DNA of 64,000 nt from Ichthyophis bannanicus (lineage: Eukaryota; Chordata; Amphibia; Gymnophiona; Ichthyophiidae), in the NCBI GenBank assembly GCA_033557465.1, contig JAWIIG010000037.1, positions 1,426,001 to 1,490,000 on the forward strand, given 5' to 3'. How positions within the stretch are numbered: position 1 is the first letter of the stretch; each line of letters begins with the position of its first letter. The position numbers and the translations under genes are program-made. A model generated the notes under the pieces. The model made no database searches and was not told where the DNA came from. It was given only the letters and a program-made list of their open reading frames with translations. Shown piece by piece: positions 1 through 10,325 of this stretch.

Positions 1-701
1 CTCTTCCACATCAGAGACCTGACATATAGCACATTGTAAATCCATGGTACTGTTCTCCACACTTGTTATGTCCATTTCCTCTATACTATCTCTCTCACTT
101 ACATCAAAAGGTAACTGAACAGAGAGCTGGCTATTTTCTTTCTCTATTAGTTCATTTAACTTCTTAAGTAGAGCCTGCTTTTGCAGTAGCTCTTCTGTTA
201 AGTGAGCTACTTGGTGCTTGGATAAACTTTCTTCCTTTATCCTGGGACTTTGTCTATAACTAGAATTAGCTTTCCCTTCTATAGCTAATTCTCGTGGGCA
301 TTTTCTGTCTAGGAATTGGGAAGGACACACTTGCCTTGATTCTGAGGTATTTAGAAACTCTCTCTGCTCTGCAAGCCAGTCATGCTGTCTCTCAGCTGCA
401 GCACCTTCGTTTGCTTGCACCAGCCTCTCGTTCCTTGCTTCCTCAGCTGTGCTTGGCAATCTCTCATCAAGCTTCTCTCTTCGGCTTCCAGTGTTTCTTA
501 CACTCTGCCTTTCATGCTCTGCAAGCACTCTCTCACTTGCTCTCCATGCTCCTTGTCTTTCTCCTTGTCCTTCTCTTCCCTTGCTGCTTCTCCGTCTCAA
601 GAGTGGCACCTTCTTTCCGCTTCTCCTACTTCTATCTGTGTTACTGCATATCAGCTTTTTAAACTTTCCTTCCTCCTGAGCCACACCTTGCTCCCAGCAC
701 A
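1..701 (-). CDS. intra-LTR open frame, 5' part, function unknown
   Basis: From an ATG at 701 the minus strand stays open for 233 codons to the window edge. The frame is in fact open from a TAA near 755. The product is rich in Arg, Lys, Glu and Gln in its first two thirds (runs such as RRRSSKGREGQGERQG), has a probable coiled-coil stretch (EELLQKQALLKKLNELIEKE), and turns acidic near the edge (SIEEMDITSVENSTMDL). The same basic-then-acidic plan and a similar MD/ME motif occur in the frames inside the LTRs at 53 kb, 58 kb and 14-15 kb. No known domain is recognised. It may be a real LTR-encoded protein or a purine-rich stretch that happens to lack stops. The TATA-like sequence near 655-663 lies downstream of the ATG, which argues against simple translation from the LTR's own transcript. 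Confidence 0.4.
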
Positions 702-876
702 TGTGACTAGGGTCAAGCTTCTCCCTGACGTGCTGCTGTGGGCGGGGCTTAGGGATGACTATTCTCTGAGTCACAGACTCTTGGTTACTAGGGAAACCCT
801 TGATACATTCTGTCTTAAAGTGACAGGGCTCATTTTCCTGAGTATTTCTAGGTTCAGCAGTGGTTTCCTCACCACA
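1..876 (-). mobile_element. partial LTR of Gmr1-like Gypsy family (left edge)
   Basis: Read on the minus strand, this begins with TGTGGTGAGGAAACC, close to the start of the full LTRs at 53059 and 58312 (TGTGGTGGCGAAGAC) and of the solo LTR at 15302 (TGTGATAAGGAAGC). A TATA-like TTTAAAAAG follows at about 655-663, and then a long open frame, the same order as in the other LTRs. The other end lies outside the window, so whether this is a solo LTR or part of a full element cannot be told. The bases before the start on the minus strand are not a purine tract, so it is not clearly a 3' LTR. Confidence 0.55.
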
Positions 877-1186
877 GTACTCTTATTAATGGAATCTCAT
901 TCATGTTTTCCTCTAGAATTAATGTGATTAGCAACCCTGTTACCTAATAGCCTGTATTTCACAATAACTCTGTAACATTATAACAGTTTCTCACTCTGTA
1001 TCTCTCACTCATTCTCTCACCTGTTTATTTCAAGCTACAATTCTGTCACTTTGTAGCCTACAATTCTAAGTAAGTCTTTAATGTGGTTTGCTAAGTCATT
1101 CTCAGTAGCTCTGTAACTTTGCATTTACTCTATATTGCCACAATTCCCCAGTACGCAAAACCTGCCTCAGCCACTCATATTCCACC

Positions 1187-1396
1187 ATGGCATACGCATC
1201 ACTTAATCTTACCATATTCTTCCTCCTGGCAAACACCATACAAAACTCCCTCGCCCTAGTAGACAGACACTGTCATATCCCCACCATTCACCATCTGGGT
1301 AAAAAAAAACCAGGAAAACCCCTTTCACTCAGCCACACGTCTACCACATCAGCCTCGTCATTCGCACCTCTTGTATGTAGACCTTATTCAATCTAA
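1187..1396 (+). pseudogene. L2 copy 1 N-terminal leader peptide region
   Basis: A 69-codon frame starts with a hydrophobic stretch (LTIFFLLANTIQ) and a basic segment after it. Copy 2 starts its single large ORF with a comparable hydrophobic start (IFCLLFLFFSEF), so this is the equivalent N-terminus, cut off from the endonuclease by stops between 1396 and 1494. A hydrophobic start of this kind is odd for a LINE protein that works in the nucleus. Its role is unknown. Confidence 0.5.
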
Positions 1397-1493
1397 ATAC
1401 ACCAAAGCAACCCGCCATCAAGTCCTCAAATGCACACTCATAAACTCCCGCTCTGTTCGCAAGAAATAGCCTGTCATCACTGATCTTATAGCT

Positions 1494-2744
1494 GTGCACA
1501 ACTTAGACCTCCTCATGGTGACAGAATCCTGGCTGTCTGATTCAGATGCTGCTCTAATAAATCAACTTATCCCACCTAATTTCTCCATTTACACCTGCCA
1601 TAGATCCAACCGCAAAGGCGTAGGGGTCTTTATCCTAGCCAAAACAGATCTAAAATTTCAACTGTGTTCCTCCAAGAGCACTACACATGCTGACATCGTC
1701 TCCATAGCAAATAAATTCATCACCATAAACCTCATATATAGAGCCCCCTCCTCACCTCCAGATGACATCTCCACCTTCATTGACATAGCCTGCAACCCAG
1801 CCAATCCACGCAATCCCAACTGGCTACTCGGTGATTTCAACCTACCATCCTTGCAACTCGACCAAGCAACGGCCTTCCTGGATGCAATGCAAGATTTACA
1901 ATTCAAACAATTGGTGACGGCCCCAACGCACCAAAAAGGAAACCTATTAGACCTAATCTTTGCCCCTAGCACTGCAGTTAGCCACATATCAGACTTCAAC
2001 ATTTCAATCAGTCCTGTCCCTTGGTCCGACCATAACATGATTACTTTCCAAATACCCTCACAACATGTTCCGGCACCACATAGTGAAGCCACTAGACCCT
2101 CAGCCACACCACCCCCCAGACCTCTTGCTATAGAAGAGTTCTCCAAAAAAGTTCTCCCGACCCTACATCAGAAATCTACCAACCCTGAAGAAGCAATCAC
2201 CATCTGGAACAACACATTGAAAGAATTCGCCCACCCAACATCCTCCATTAACTCAGAAACCCACAACAGATGTAAAAGTAGAAGACAGCATGCTCCATGG
2301 TTCTCAGCAGAACTCCATGCCTCCCTCATCGAACTCAGGAAGCACGAGAGGAAGTGGAGACGCTCCCGATCCCAGACCCACAAAGTAGCCTACCTTGGAC
2401 TCCTGAAGTCTCACCGTGAGAAGATCTATCTCAGAATGAGTGAATACCACGCCCAGCTCCTTCAACGCTCAATCAATAAACTGAGAGACCTATTCAACCT
2501 AGCGAAATCCCTAATCAAGGAACCCTCCCCCATCCAACTGGCCCCAATTCCCCCCCAGTCATATGCCGACTTCCTCCAATCCAAATCACTTACAGCAAGT
2601 AATCAGCCAGCATCAATAGCGTCCCCCCCTTACCAAACTCCCACCTCACAAAAATCACTCACACATTTTACCCCTCCTGATGAGAAGAATATCCAAGACC
2701 TCATTGCCAGCATCAACACCTCAGCAGCCCCAAACGACCTCTGA
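1494..2744 (+). pseudogene. L2 copy 1 AP-endonuclease domain
   Basis: This 416-codon frame encodes an apurinic/apyrimidinic endonuclease-like domain, which in LINEs nicks the target DNA to prime reverse transcription. Visible family motifs are VTESWLSD (catalytic Glu region), LLGDFNLPS (Asp-Asn), NLLDLIFAP and PWSDHNMITF (the SDH catalytic His). After the domain comes a basic linker (RKHERKWRRSRSQTHK) and a segment leading to RT. The frame ends at a TGA just before the inserted repeat; comparison with copy 2 shows that RT followed without a break in the active element. The endonuclease residues are intact here, unlike in copy 2. Confidence 0.8.
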
Positions 2745-2850
2745 CCAGCACACTGGATCCAGACCCTCCGAGTTGAACTCAGCCCAATTCTACTAAACAT
2801 CATCCTTCTATCTTTTGCTACCGGCTCATTCTCCTCTTTACTCAAACAAA

Positions 2851-3262
2851 CTTATGTTTATGTTTATGTTTATTGAGAATTTGATATACCGCTCAGGCCA
2901 GAAGCATTAGAGCGGTTTACAATACTACATCATTCAAAGAAATAGGAAAGGAACGCCATTTATATAATAGGACAGAATAGAGAACAGAGACAGTCAGACA
3001 AATAAAGGAAGAAGAGGAACATGGAACAGCACATTACCACAACATAGAGGCATAACAACCAGGTCCATGCCATCAATGTGGCCCTCAAAGATACATCGCC
3101 ACGGACCAACGCCTAAGGGCCACGCCAAAGGGCCCTCTGGCGAGGCCCTCTGGCGCGGGCCCGCAAGGCGCGGGCGCGCCTTTGAAGCGGTGGTTTTAAA
3201 GCCGCTGAAGAGAGCTGTGGAGGGCTTCCGATTGGCGGGAATGGAGGTGAGGAGGAGCTAAA
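2851..3262. repeat. unrelated repeat inserted in L2 copy 1
   Basis: In copy 2 the protein runs straight through this point, whereas here about 410 bp interrupt it. The left part starts with TGTTTATGTTTATG repeats and contains ATACCGCTCAGGCC and AGAGCGGTTTACAATA; a reversed relative of this tail lies at 42627-42712. The right part is extremely GC- and CpG-rich with GGCCCTCTGGCG and CGCGGGCCCGCAAGGCGCG. L2 coding sequence resumes directly after (RLLLKNSRLDPSK in copy 1, RPLLKNSKLDPQK in copy 2). The family is not identified. Confidence 0.6.
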
Positions 3263-4697
3263 GACTCCTCCTAAAGAATAGCAGACTCGACCCATCAAAG
3301 ACAGAATCTTACCGACCCATCTCGAGCATTCCTCTACTCGCTAAAATAATCGAGAAGGTCGTCTACAGACAAATCCAACAACATATAGACATAGCAGCCC
3401 CCCTCGACCCCTGTCAGCACGGTTTTAGAGAATCGCATGGAATAGAAACACTGCTCACCACCCTCACCAACACCTTTAATAGAGGAATTGACAACGCCGA
3501 AAATGGTTTCGCCCTCATCTTCCTGGATATCTCAGCTGCCTTCGATTCCGTCAATCACAACCAGCTACTTACCCACCTCCTGGAAAAAGGCATTCACGGC
3601 CTTGCCTAGGAGTGGTGTAAATCTTACCTATCGGATCGCTGGCAACAAGTCCGGGTTGGTTCTGAAACTTCGACACCATTCCACCAGCAACAAGGTGTCC
3701 CGCAAGGTTCCTCCTTATCGGCACTGCTGTTCAATATCTATATGCAGCCGATATGCAACATCATCTGATCCTTCAATATTTCTGCCCTAATCTACGCTGA
3801 TGATGTTTTGCTATTTACCCCGTTCAAAGTCAAACACCCGGAATTCACCAACCTTGTCAACTGCTTCAACGCAATTACAGACTGGCTAACTACCCAAAAC
3901 CTCCACATTAATTTCAAGAAAACAGAGGTACTCTTCATATCAAGGAACAAAAACTTCTCTCCTCCCCCCATCCTAAGAGTAAGAGATGCGGAGCTTCCAA
4001 GCCGTAATGCCATACGCTACCTCGGCATTACTCTTGACCAGCATCTCGATTTCAAGGAACACATAAAAAACATCACCAGGTTCATCTACAACAAAATTAA
4101 AACACTGAGACATCTCAAACCTATGCTACCTGCTGACGACTTCCGAACCATCTTCCAGGCCCTCATACTACCACATTTAGATTATGCAAACTTAATCTTG
4201 TACGGCCTACCAAAGAACACTCTCAATCCTCTCCAAAAGCCATGAATGCCGCCGCACGTGTCCTCTGTGGTCTAGCCAGATCAGACCACATCACACCAAT
4301 ACTCAAGGATCTCCATTGGTTATCGATATACTCCAGGCTAACATATAAGATTCTGCTAATAACATTCAAGATTATCAACAACATCGCCCCCAATTCTCTC
4401 AAGGAACTTATCACACCTACTCCAAAAACTAGAACCAGAAGGACAACAACAGACAACACTTTGACTATTCCCAAAGACTCCATAAAGTGCTCACAAACAA
4501 CCAGGAGAAGAACCTTTGCCCACTACGCACCAAAATGTTGGAATGACCTCCCCCCAGAAATCAGAGCGATCCAAGACCTTCTACAATTCCGGAAAGCAAT
4601 AAAACACCACCTCTTTCTGCTCCACTTTGCCCAAGCTGCCACCCCGACTCCAAGAAACCATCCCCCTTCCCCTACTAGAGCCCCCTACACAACATAA
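3263..4697 (+). pseudogene. L2 copy 1 reverse transcriptase, broken
   Basis: Reverse transcriptase motifs are readable in order: YRPISSIPLLAK, CQHGFRESHG, LIFLDISAAFDSVNH, GVPQGSSLSALLFN, LIYADDVLLF (catalytic YADD, intact) and IRYLGITLDQ. The C-terminal part (LHWLSIYSRLTYKILL, PKCWNDLPPEIR, FRKAIKHHLF) is typical of the CR1/L2 group. Breaks include a TAG near 3607 (LA*EW), a TGA near 3766 and a frame change near 4240. It would have copied its own RNA at the nicked target; this copy cannot make the full protein. Confidence 0.8.
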
Positions 4698-4982
4698 CGC
4701 TCAAGCCCCTAGCACTCTCTTGTCAGCCCTGAAGCATCTTACGTACTTTCAGATCAAGTATCAACTATTATGCCATATCTTTATGTATATAGTTTCATGT
4801 ATTCCTCATCCATCCTGATATATGTCAATATGTAAATAGTTTCCCATGTTCTCCAAGTTTTATTCCCTGTTATAATGGAAATTCAATCAGTCTTCTCTGA
4901 TCTGAATACTCTTTGTTAAATGTAAACCGCACTGATAACAAATAGTGCGGTATATAAGAATTGTTAAATAAATAAATAAAAA

Positions 4983-5142
4983 ATAAATAAAATAAATACA
5001 TAAAAAGTATTCATAATTTACACATAAGATAATAATCGCTAAAAATATATATAAAAGAATATCAAAAAAGAAGTAAGGACAGACACTTTTAAAAAACAAT
5101 TGTAATATCAAAAAAGAAAACATATAAAAGTACATCATTAAG
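4983..5142. other. AT-rich spacer, nothing recognised
   Basis: This AT-rich stretch after the L2 tail has AAATAAATAAAATAAATACATAAAAAG-type repeats grading into plain AT-rich DNA. No gene or element motif is seen before the SINE. Confidence 0.5.
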
Positions 5143-5367
5143 GGAGGAGTGGCTCAGTGGTTGGGACAGGTTACTTCAGGCCGAAGGGACTGGTTACTTC
5201 AGGCCAGAAGGCCGGGGGTTCAATTCCCACATGGGGACAAGCAACCTCAGGCCATTGGGACTGGGGTCTCTAGTCCCATGGCCACTCCTTGTGGCCTTGG
5301 GCAAGCCACTTAACCCTCCATTGCCTCAGGTACACTTAGCTTGTGAGCCCTTTGGGGACAAGGGAAT
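5143..5367 (+). mobile_element. tRNA-derived SINE
   Basis: The head resembles a tRNA gene with a box A-like GTGGCTCAGTGGTTGGG and a box B-like GGTTCAATTCCCAC, spaced apart by an internal duplication (TTACTTCAGGCC occurs twice). After it comes CTTGGGCAAGCCACTTAACC and TCCATTGCCTCAGGTAC, the same tail seen in the SINE at 43.4 kb. Such boxes are RNA polymerase III promoter elements. The right border with the tandem repeat at 5368 is approximate. Confidence 0.75.
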
Positions 5368-5806
5368 AAAGAAACCGCCGCCATCATCAAGCTCCCCCGA
5401 TCGGGGTAGAGCACCCGAGTGGGCCTGCAAGCCTCCCGCTCGGGGACTCCAGCCCAATCGGGGCTGTGGGAGGAGACAGCAGGCACATTTTAAAAGCGCT
5501 GCCGCCGGCGGGAAACCCGCAAAGAAGCCGCCACCATCATCAAGCTCCCCCGATTGGGGTAGAGCACCCGAGTGGGCCTGCAAGCCTCCCGCTCGGGGAC
5601 TCCAGCCCAATTGGGGCTGTGGGAGGAGACAGCAGGCACATTTTAAAAGCGCTGCCGCCGGCGGCAAAACCGCAAAGAAGCCACCGCCATCATCAAGCTC
5701 CCCCGATTGGGGTAGAGCACCCGAGTGGGCCTGCAAGCCTCCCGCTCGGGGACTCCAGCCCAATCGGGGCTGTGGAAGGAGACAGCAGGCACATTTTATT
5801 AGCGCC
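5368..5806. repeat. three 153-bp GC-rich tandem repeats
   Basis: Units start at 5368, 5521 and 5674 (each with AAAGAA[AG]CC[GA]CC[GA]CCATC), giving a period of 153 bp. The third unit diverges after about 5806. Each holds a short palindromic pair CCCGATCGGGG or CCCGATTGGGG and CAGCCCAATCGGGGCTG. The units differ at only a few positions. A 204-codon frame on + and a 145-codon frame on - run through the array because the period is a multiple of three and the DNA is GC-rich; I do not consider them genes. Confidence 0.85.
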
Positions 5807-6548
5807 TTGCGGGCCCGCGGGGTGAGGGACCTTACAGATCCCTAACCAGTCCAGCTCCAGTGCTCCGTGCATGACCACACAGAAGATCCTATGTAACGGA
5901 AGACACTTCAACCATCACGTGCAGCCTCTCTACTCCATCAGGGCATGCCTTTGGTGTTTCCTAAACAGTACCAGTAGTTGCACTTCACGCTTACCGTTCC
6001 AGCAGGGCCATTCCGGGTACTTGTTTGATGAATTTAAGAGCTTGTCCCATCATCCACGAGCAACCTTCTCAGCACAAGTCTACCCAACGGGAAACTGCTC
6101 GAAGGACAACTCGAAGAAGTGGGCATTCTTACCTAATGTCCTCTTGACAAGTAACTTTGTAATAGAATGTGTAGTAACGCTGACGTTACAATGTTAACAA
6201 CCAGTCTGCCAGATCACATTGTTCTATGCAGTTATGTAGTTATCACTGCCACTAATCTAACTAGCCTCTCTGATTGCAAGTTTCTTGCTTATCTCTCATG
6301 CACTCTCATGTTTAGCCTGATAGCCTGAGTATACTATTTCTTTCTCATACTCCCTGTTGCTTATGCAGATAATTACCCTGTTAAGCTGACAATCTGTCTG
6401 ATCTGTATTCATTGCAAATAGATTGTTTGATACCAGCTTACTCTTACATTTTGTACATTATTGTATGCTATCTGTGCCAGACTACCTAACCAATCTAGCC
6501 CTAGAAACAAGCCACAAGTAAGTTGTTTACAACAACTAGTGTATCAAA
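5807..6548 (+). other. probable 5' non-coding region of L2 copy 2
   Basis: No gene is seen. The part from about 6190 to 6548 has the same texture as the stretch before L2 copy 1 (910-1187): pyrimidine-rich with repeated CTCTCATGCACTCTCATG and CTGTTAAGCTGACAATCTG-like text. I read it as LINE leader. The part before 6190 is unassigned. Confidence 0.4.
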
Positions 6549-9086
6549 ATGGAGCACCCTAGCACTGCCATATTTTGTCTCCTTTTCCTATTCTTTAGTG
6601 AGTTCACAAGCTGTCTAGCCCTAGCCCCCTCATACAATCAGATCCCGGTCCTACAGAGCCACGGGAGAAGATGGACAGGTGCAGCCCACCATAATGTAAT
6701 TTGGGACTCACGATCGCATCACCCCCATCTTCTACACATTGCACTCCAACAATCTATGAAAGCTAAACAGGACAAGAGCCCTTACCCACGAAGCCTAAAA
6801 TGTGCCCTCATCAATGCCCGCTCAATCCGTAAGAAGTGGCCAGTGATCTCGGACATAATATCCCTTCATAATCTCGACATCCTCATGGTTACCAAAACAT
6901 GGTTATCCCCTGAAGACAACGTCATACTCAACCAACTCCTCCCTTTTAACTTCTCAGCGTTTACAAGCCATAGGCAAAACAAAAGAGGAGGAGGAGTTCT
7001 CATCCTCAGCAGGACAGAGCTCCATTTCCAGCTGATCAACTCCACCAGTACAAACCACTTGGAGACGATCTCCATTTCCAACAAGATCTGCTCTATAAAT
7101 CTGCTTTATAGAGCGCCTTCGGCCTCCCCAGATGACCTCCCATCTATTATAAACCTCGCATCCAATATCCAGAATCCAAATACACCAAATTGGATTCTGG
7201 GTGATTTCAACTTGCCAGCGCTTCAGGATAACCAATCTTCTGCATTTCTTGAAGCCCTCGAGATCATAGGATACAAGCAATTAGTAAAAGAATCCACTTA
7301 TATAAAAGAAAATACACTAGATCTTATATTTGCTCCGCAGACATTCTCGGACCAATCCCATGACTCTAGAATGTCCATAACTACTGTACCATGGTCAGAT
7401 CACAAACTCATTATTTTCCATATTACCACTCATGACAGTCAATCGAAGTTCAACAGAACTCCTAGTAAACCCCCCAATCTACGGGCTAGAAGTTTCCGCC
7501 CATTCAATAGAGATATTATCCTGGCAGAAATGGGTTCGCTCCTTAATGAGACCACCCTAAACCTGGAAGAACTGATCACATGCTGGAACAATAACCTCAG
7601 TGCAGTCGCACTTCATCCACCACCCAACAGGTCATCAAGGACAAGAGCAACAGCGCCATGGTACACAGCTGAACTGAAAGCATCACTCAACTCACTACGA
7701 AAACTTGAGAAACGTTGGCGAAGGTCACACTCCATTCAAGACCAGTCAGCATACACCCATCAGCTAACGATTCACCGTGAAGCCATCACAGAGAGAATGA
7801 AACAGTATCACACAGACACCCTGAAACGCTCACTAAATAAACCTCACGATCTATTTAACCTCGTCAAGTCTCTATCAAAGGAGCCAACACCTGAGCACCA
7901 ATATGAAATACATCCGCAGGAGTTTGCCACCTATCTACAATCTAAATTATGTCAGACAACTAAAATTTCAACTGGTGTCTCCTCCACCGACCATATGTGT
8001 ACAACATCTCTAATGTCTTTCTTAACCCCCTCCAAGAAGTGCATCGATGATACTATCATGACTCTCAATTCCACTACAGCGCAAACAGATCCTTGTCCAG
8101 CTTTCTGGATAAAAGAGCTGCGCAGCGATCTCAGTCCGATAATAGCCAAAATAATGAACCTATCGTTCACAAGTGGTTACTTCCCATCTGCCCTCAAGCA
8201 CACTTCGATCAGACCGCTGCTAAAAAATAGTAAACTTGACCCCCAAAAGGTAGACTCCTACAGACCCATTGCAAGTATACCTTTTCTCGCAAAGCTGATT
8301 GAAAAAGCGGTGCAAAGGCAATTGCAAGACCACATCGACGCTGCTGCTCCACTAGACCCATGCCAACATGGATTCAGGGAGTCACATGGAGTGGAAACTC
8401 TCCTTACCACCCTTTTAAATAACATAATCATTGGCGTTGACAGCATCCGTCAGGGAGTTGCACTCATTTTCCTAGACATAGCTGCAGCCTTTGACTCAGT
8501 AAACCATGAGATTCTCCTAGGACGGCTAAAAGAGAAGGGCATCTGTGGAACAGCACTAGAGTGGTGCAGATCATACTTGTCCGGTAGATGGCAGCACGTA
8601 CGATCAGGTGGAACAACATCGGAACCGTTTCATCAATGCCAAGGAGTACCACAGGGATCCTCCCTATCGGCCTTGATGTTCAACATATACATGCAACCCA
8701 TTTGCAATATCATCCGGTCTTTCAATGTCTGTTGTATGGTATATGCCAATGATGTTCTGCTATATATGCCGTTCTCCATAGATCAAGTGGACCTCTCCCC
8801 TTTAACCAACTGTTTCAATGCCATATCTGAATGGCTCCTTTCACAAAACCTTAGAATTCAACACAAGAAAACTGAGGTACTCTTCATAACGAGGAACCCG
8901 TTCTTCAGCCCACCCCAATACTTGAAGGTGAAAGAAGCCGATCTACAAGCAAAATCCACAATTCGTTACCTGGGAGTTACACTAGATCAAAACCTTGACA
9001 TAAAGGCACACATAGCGAACACTGTAAGAGCAATCTATTTCAAGATCCGTTCACTCAGACATCTACGCCCCTTGCTTGAACTGTAA
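6549..9086 (+). pseudogene. L2-type LINE copy 2, 845-codon EN-RT frame with changed active sites
   Basis: One long frame encodes, in order, a hydrophobic N-terminus (residues about 9-28), an AP-endonuclease (LINARSIRKKW, WILGDFNLPA, NTLDLIFAP, PWSDHKLIIF; about 85-300), a basic linker, and a reverse transcriptase (DSYRPIASIPFLAK, CQHGFRESHG, LIFLDIAAAFDSVNH, GVPQGSSLSALMFN; about 550-840). Two catalytic positions are changed. The endonuclease Glu of the TETWL motif is Lys (VTKTWLS), and the polymerase YADD is YAND (MVYANDVLLY, near 8742). The frame ends at a TAA (LEL*DF) where copy 1 reads through (ADDFRTIFQA). The long open frame therefore suggests recent loss of function rather than activity. 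Sequencing error cannot be excluded for single bases. Confidence 0.85.
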
Positions 9087-9676
9087 GATTTTCGGACAAT
9101 TTACCAGGCCCTGATAATACCACATTTTGATTACGCCAATACCATATTACAAGGTCTCCCCAATCCACTTTGAACCCCTTACAGCTCGCCATGAATAGTG
9201 CAGCGAGGGTTCTTCATGGTTCATCTAAGAGAGATCATGTGACTCCCCTTCTAATGCAGTTACACTGGCTTCCTATACATGCCAGGATCTTCTTTAAGAC
9301 AGCCCTGCTGACATTCAAAGCGGTCAATAATCTCTCCTCCTCTTCACTATCTGACCTTATCCAAACAGCAGCCCCTAATAGACCAAGAAGATCCACAGCA
9401 GTAAATATGCTAACATTGCCAAGAGAATTAACAAGATGCACCTCGGCAACTGCAAACAGGGCATTCAGTCTCTGCGCCCCAAGACTCTGGAACTCCTTAC
9501 CAACAAACATCAGGTCAACCACCAACCTAATCCAGTTTAGGAAGGCCCTTAAACACTTCATTTTCCTCAAATACTTCCTAGAGAGCAATGAATCACATTC
9601 CCACTCAATTTCTTACAACTGTTCCAACACACCTTGTCAGCCAGAGGACCACACCATGCAAGAGGTCCTTGACTAG
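9087..9676 (+). pseudogene. L2 copy 2 RT C-terminal region
   Basis: The region after the TAA at 9084-9086 continues the LINE protein: DFRTIYQALIIPHFDYAN and then, in another frame from about 9170, NPLQLAMNSAARVLHG, LHWLPIHARIFFKTALL, APRLWNSLPTN and FRKALKHFIFLKYF. It aligns with 4140-4697 of copy 1. So there is one nonsense codon and at least one frameshift between the main frame and this C-terminus. Confidence 0.75.
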
Positions 9677-10186
9677 TAAATCTCTCCCTTTGTTTTTCTA
9701 TGACAATGTTTTTTGTAAAAAGTTATCTCTAGTTATCCAAGTTGGCTTTCCTGTTATTTGTAAACTCAGACTTATGTACCCGTCTGATTGTTTCGTTCCA
9801 TGTAAACTGCATTGATAACGAATAGTGCGGTATAGAAGAAATTGTAAATAAATAAATAAATAAATGTACCTGTTAGTATACATGTAAACCGCACTGATTC
9901 TAAAGAGCATGGTATAAAAAAAAAAAAGAAAGAAAGAAAAGAAATCATTAAAGATAAAGGAGGAGAAGGCACAGTAATACTTACTAGGAAAGTGCAGATG
10001 TTAAGCACCATAAATTGACATATGTAAGCAACTTCAAAACCTTGTGGGTAATAACTAATTTGTAAGAAACAAAAACATATGAAAAATTGAAAAATATGTA
10101 AAAAAAATATATAAATAAACATTAAAATAGCGCGGTATATAAGAGCTGTTAAATAAATTAAATAAATAAATAAATAAAAGGACAGA
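9677..10186 (+). repeat. L2 3' tail and two further tail fragments
   Basis: The L2 copy 2 tail ends at about 9865 (TGTAAACTGCATTGATAACG, GTGCGGTATAG, then AAATAAATAAATAAATAAATG). A second tail fragment follows at about 9881-9945 (GTAAACCGCACTGATTC) and a third at about 10122-10186 (AGCGCGGTATATAAGAGC then AAATAAATAAA). Bases 9946-10121 between them show nothing I recognise. Confidence 0.65.
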
Positions 10187-10325
10187 GGGGTTTGATGCAG
10201 TAGTTCAGCTGTGGCCCGAGGAAGGGCTTCTGTATGTTTCCCCCCTGGCCTCTTATAGGCCGGGTTGTACAACAGATAGAGGGTCATAGGGGTCTGGTGA
10301 ACCTCATCACCCCTGACTGGCCACA

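Larger units (their letters stand above)
915..4982 (+). mobile_element. L2-type (CR1/L2 group) LINE, copy 1, degraded
   Basis: This carries a leader with a short hydrophobic ORF (1187-1396), an AP-endonuclease region, a reverse transcriptase region and a 3' tail with GTAAACCGCACTGATAACA followed by AATAAATAAATAAA repeats at about 4921-4980. Order and motifs match copy 2 at 6.5-9.9 kb. The coding region has stops and frame changes and is split by an unrelated insertion at about 2851-3262. The left limit is set by the LTR edge near 876-915 and is approximate. Confidence 0.8.

Noticed and set aside
294..927. plus-strand frames at the left edge
   Set aside because: They read Leu/Ser/Pro-rich text complementary to the minus-strand intra-LTR frame, a typical antisense shadow.
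5143..5230. functional tRNA gene
   Set aside because: Only box A- and B-like segments with an internal duplication, no cloverleaf; it is a SINE head.
5231..5845. 204-codon frame on + and 145-codon frame on - across 5.2-5.8 kb
   Set aside because: They run through tandem repeats whose period is a multiple of three, in GC-rich DNA, and read repeated low-complexity peptide on both strands.
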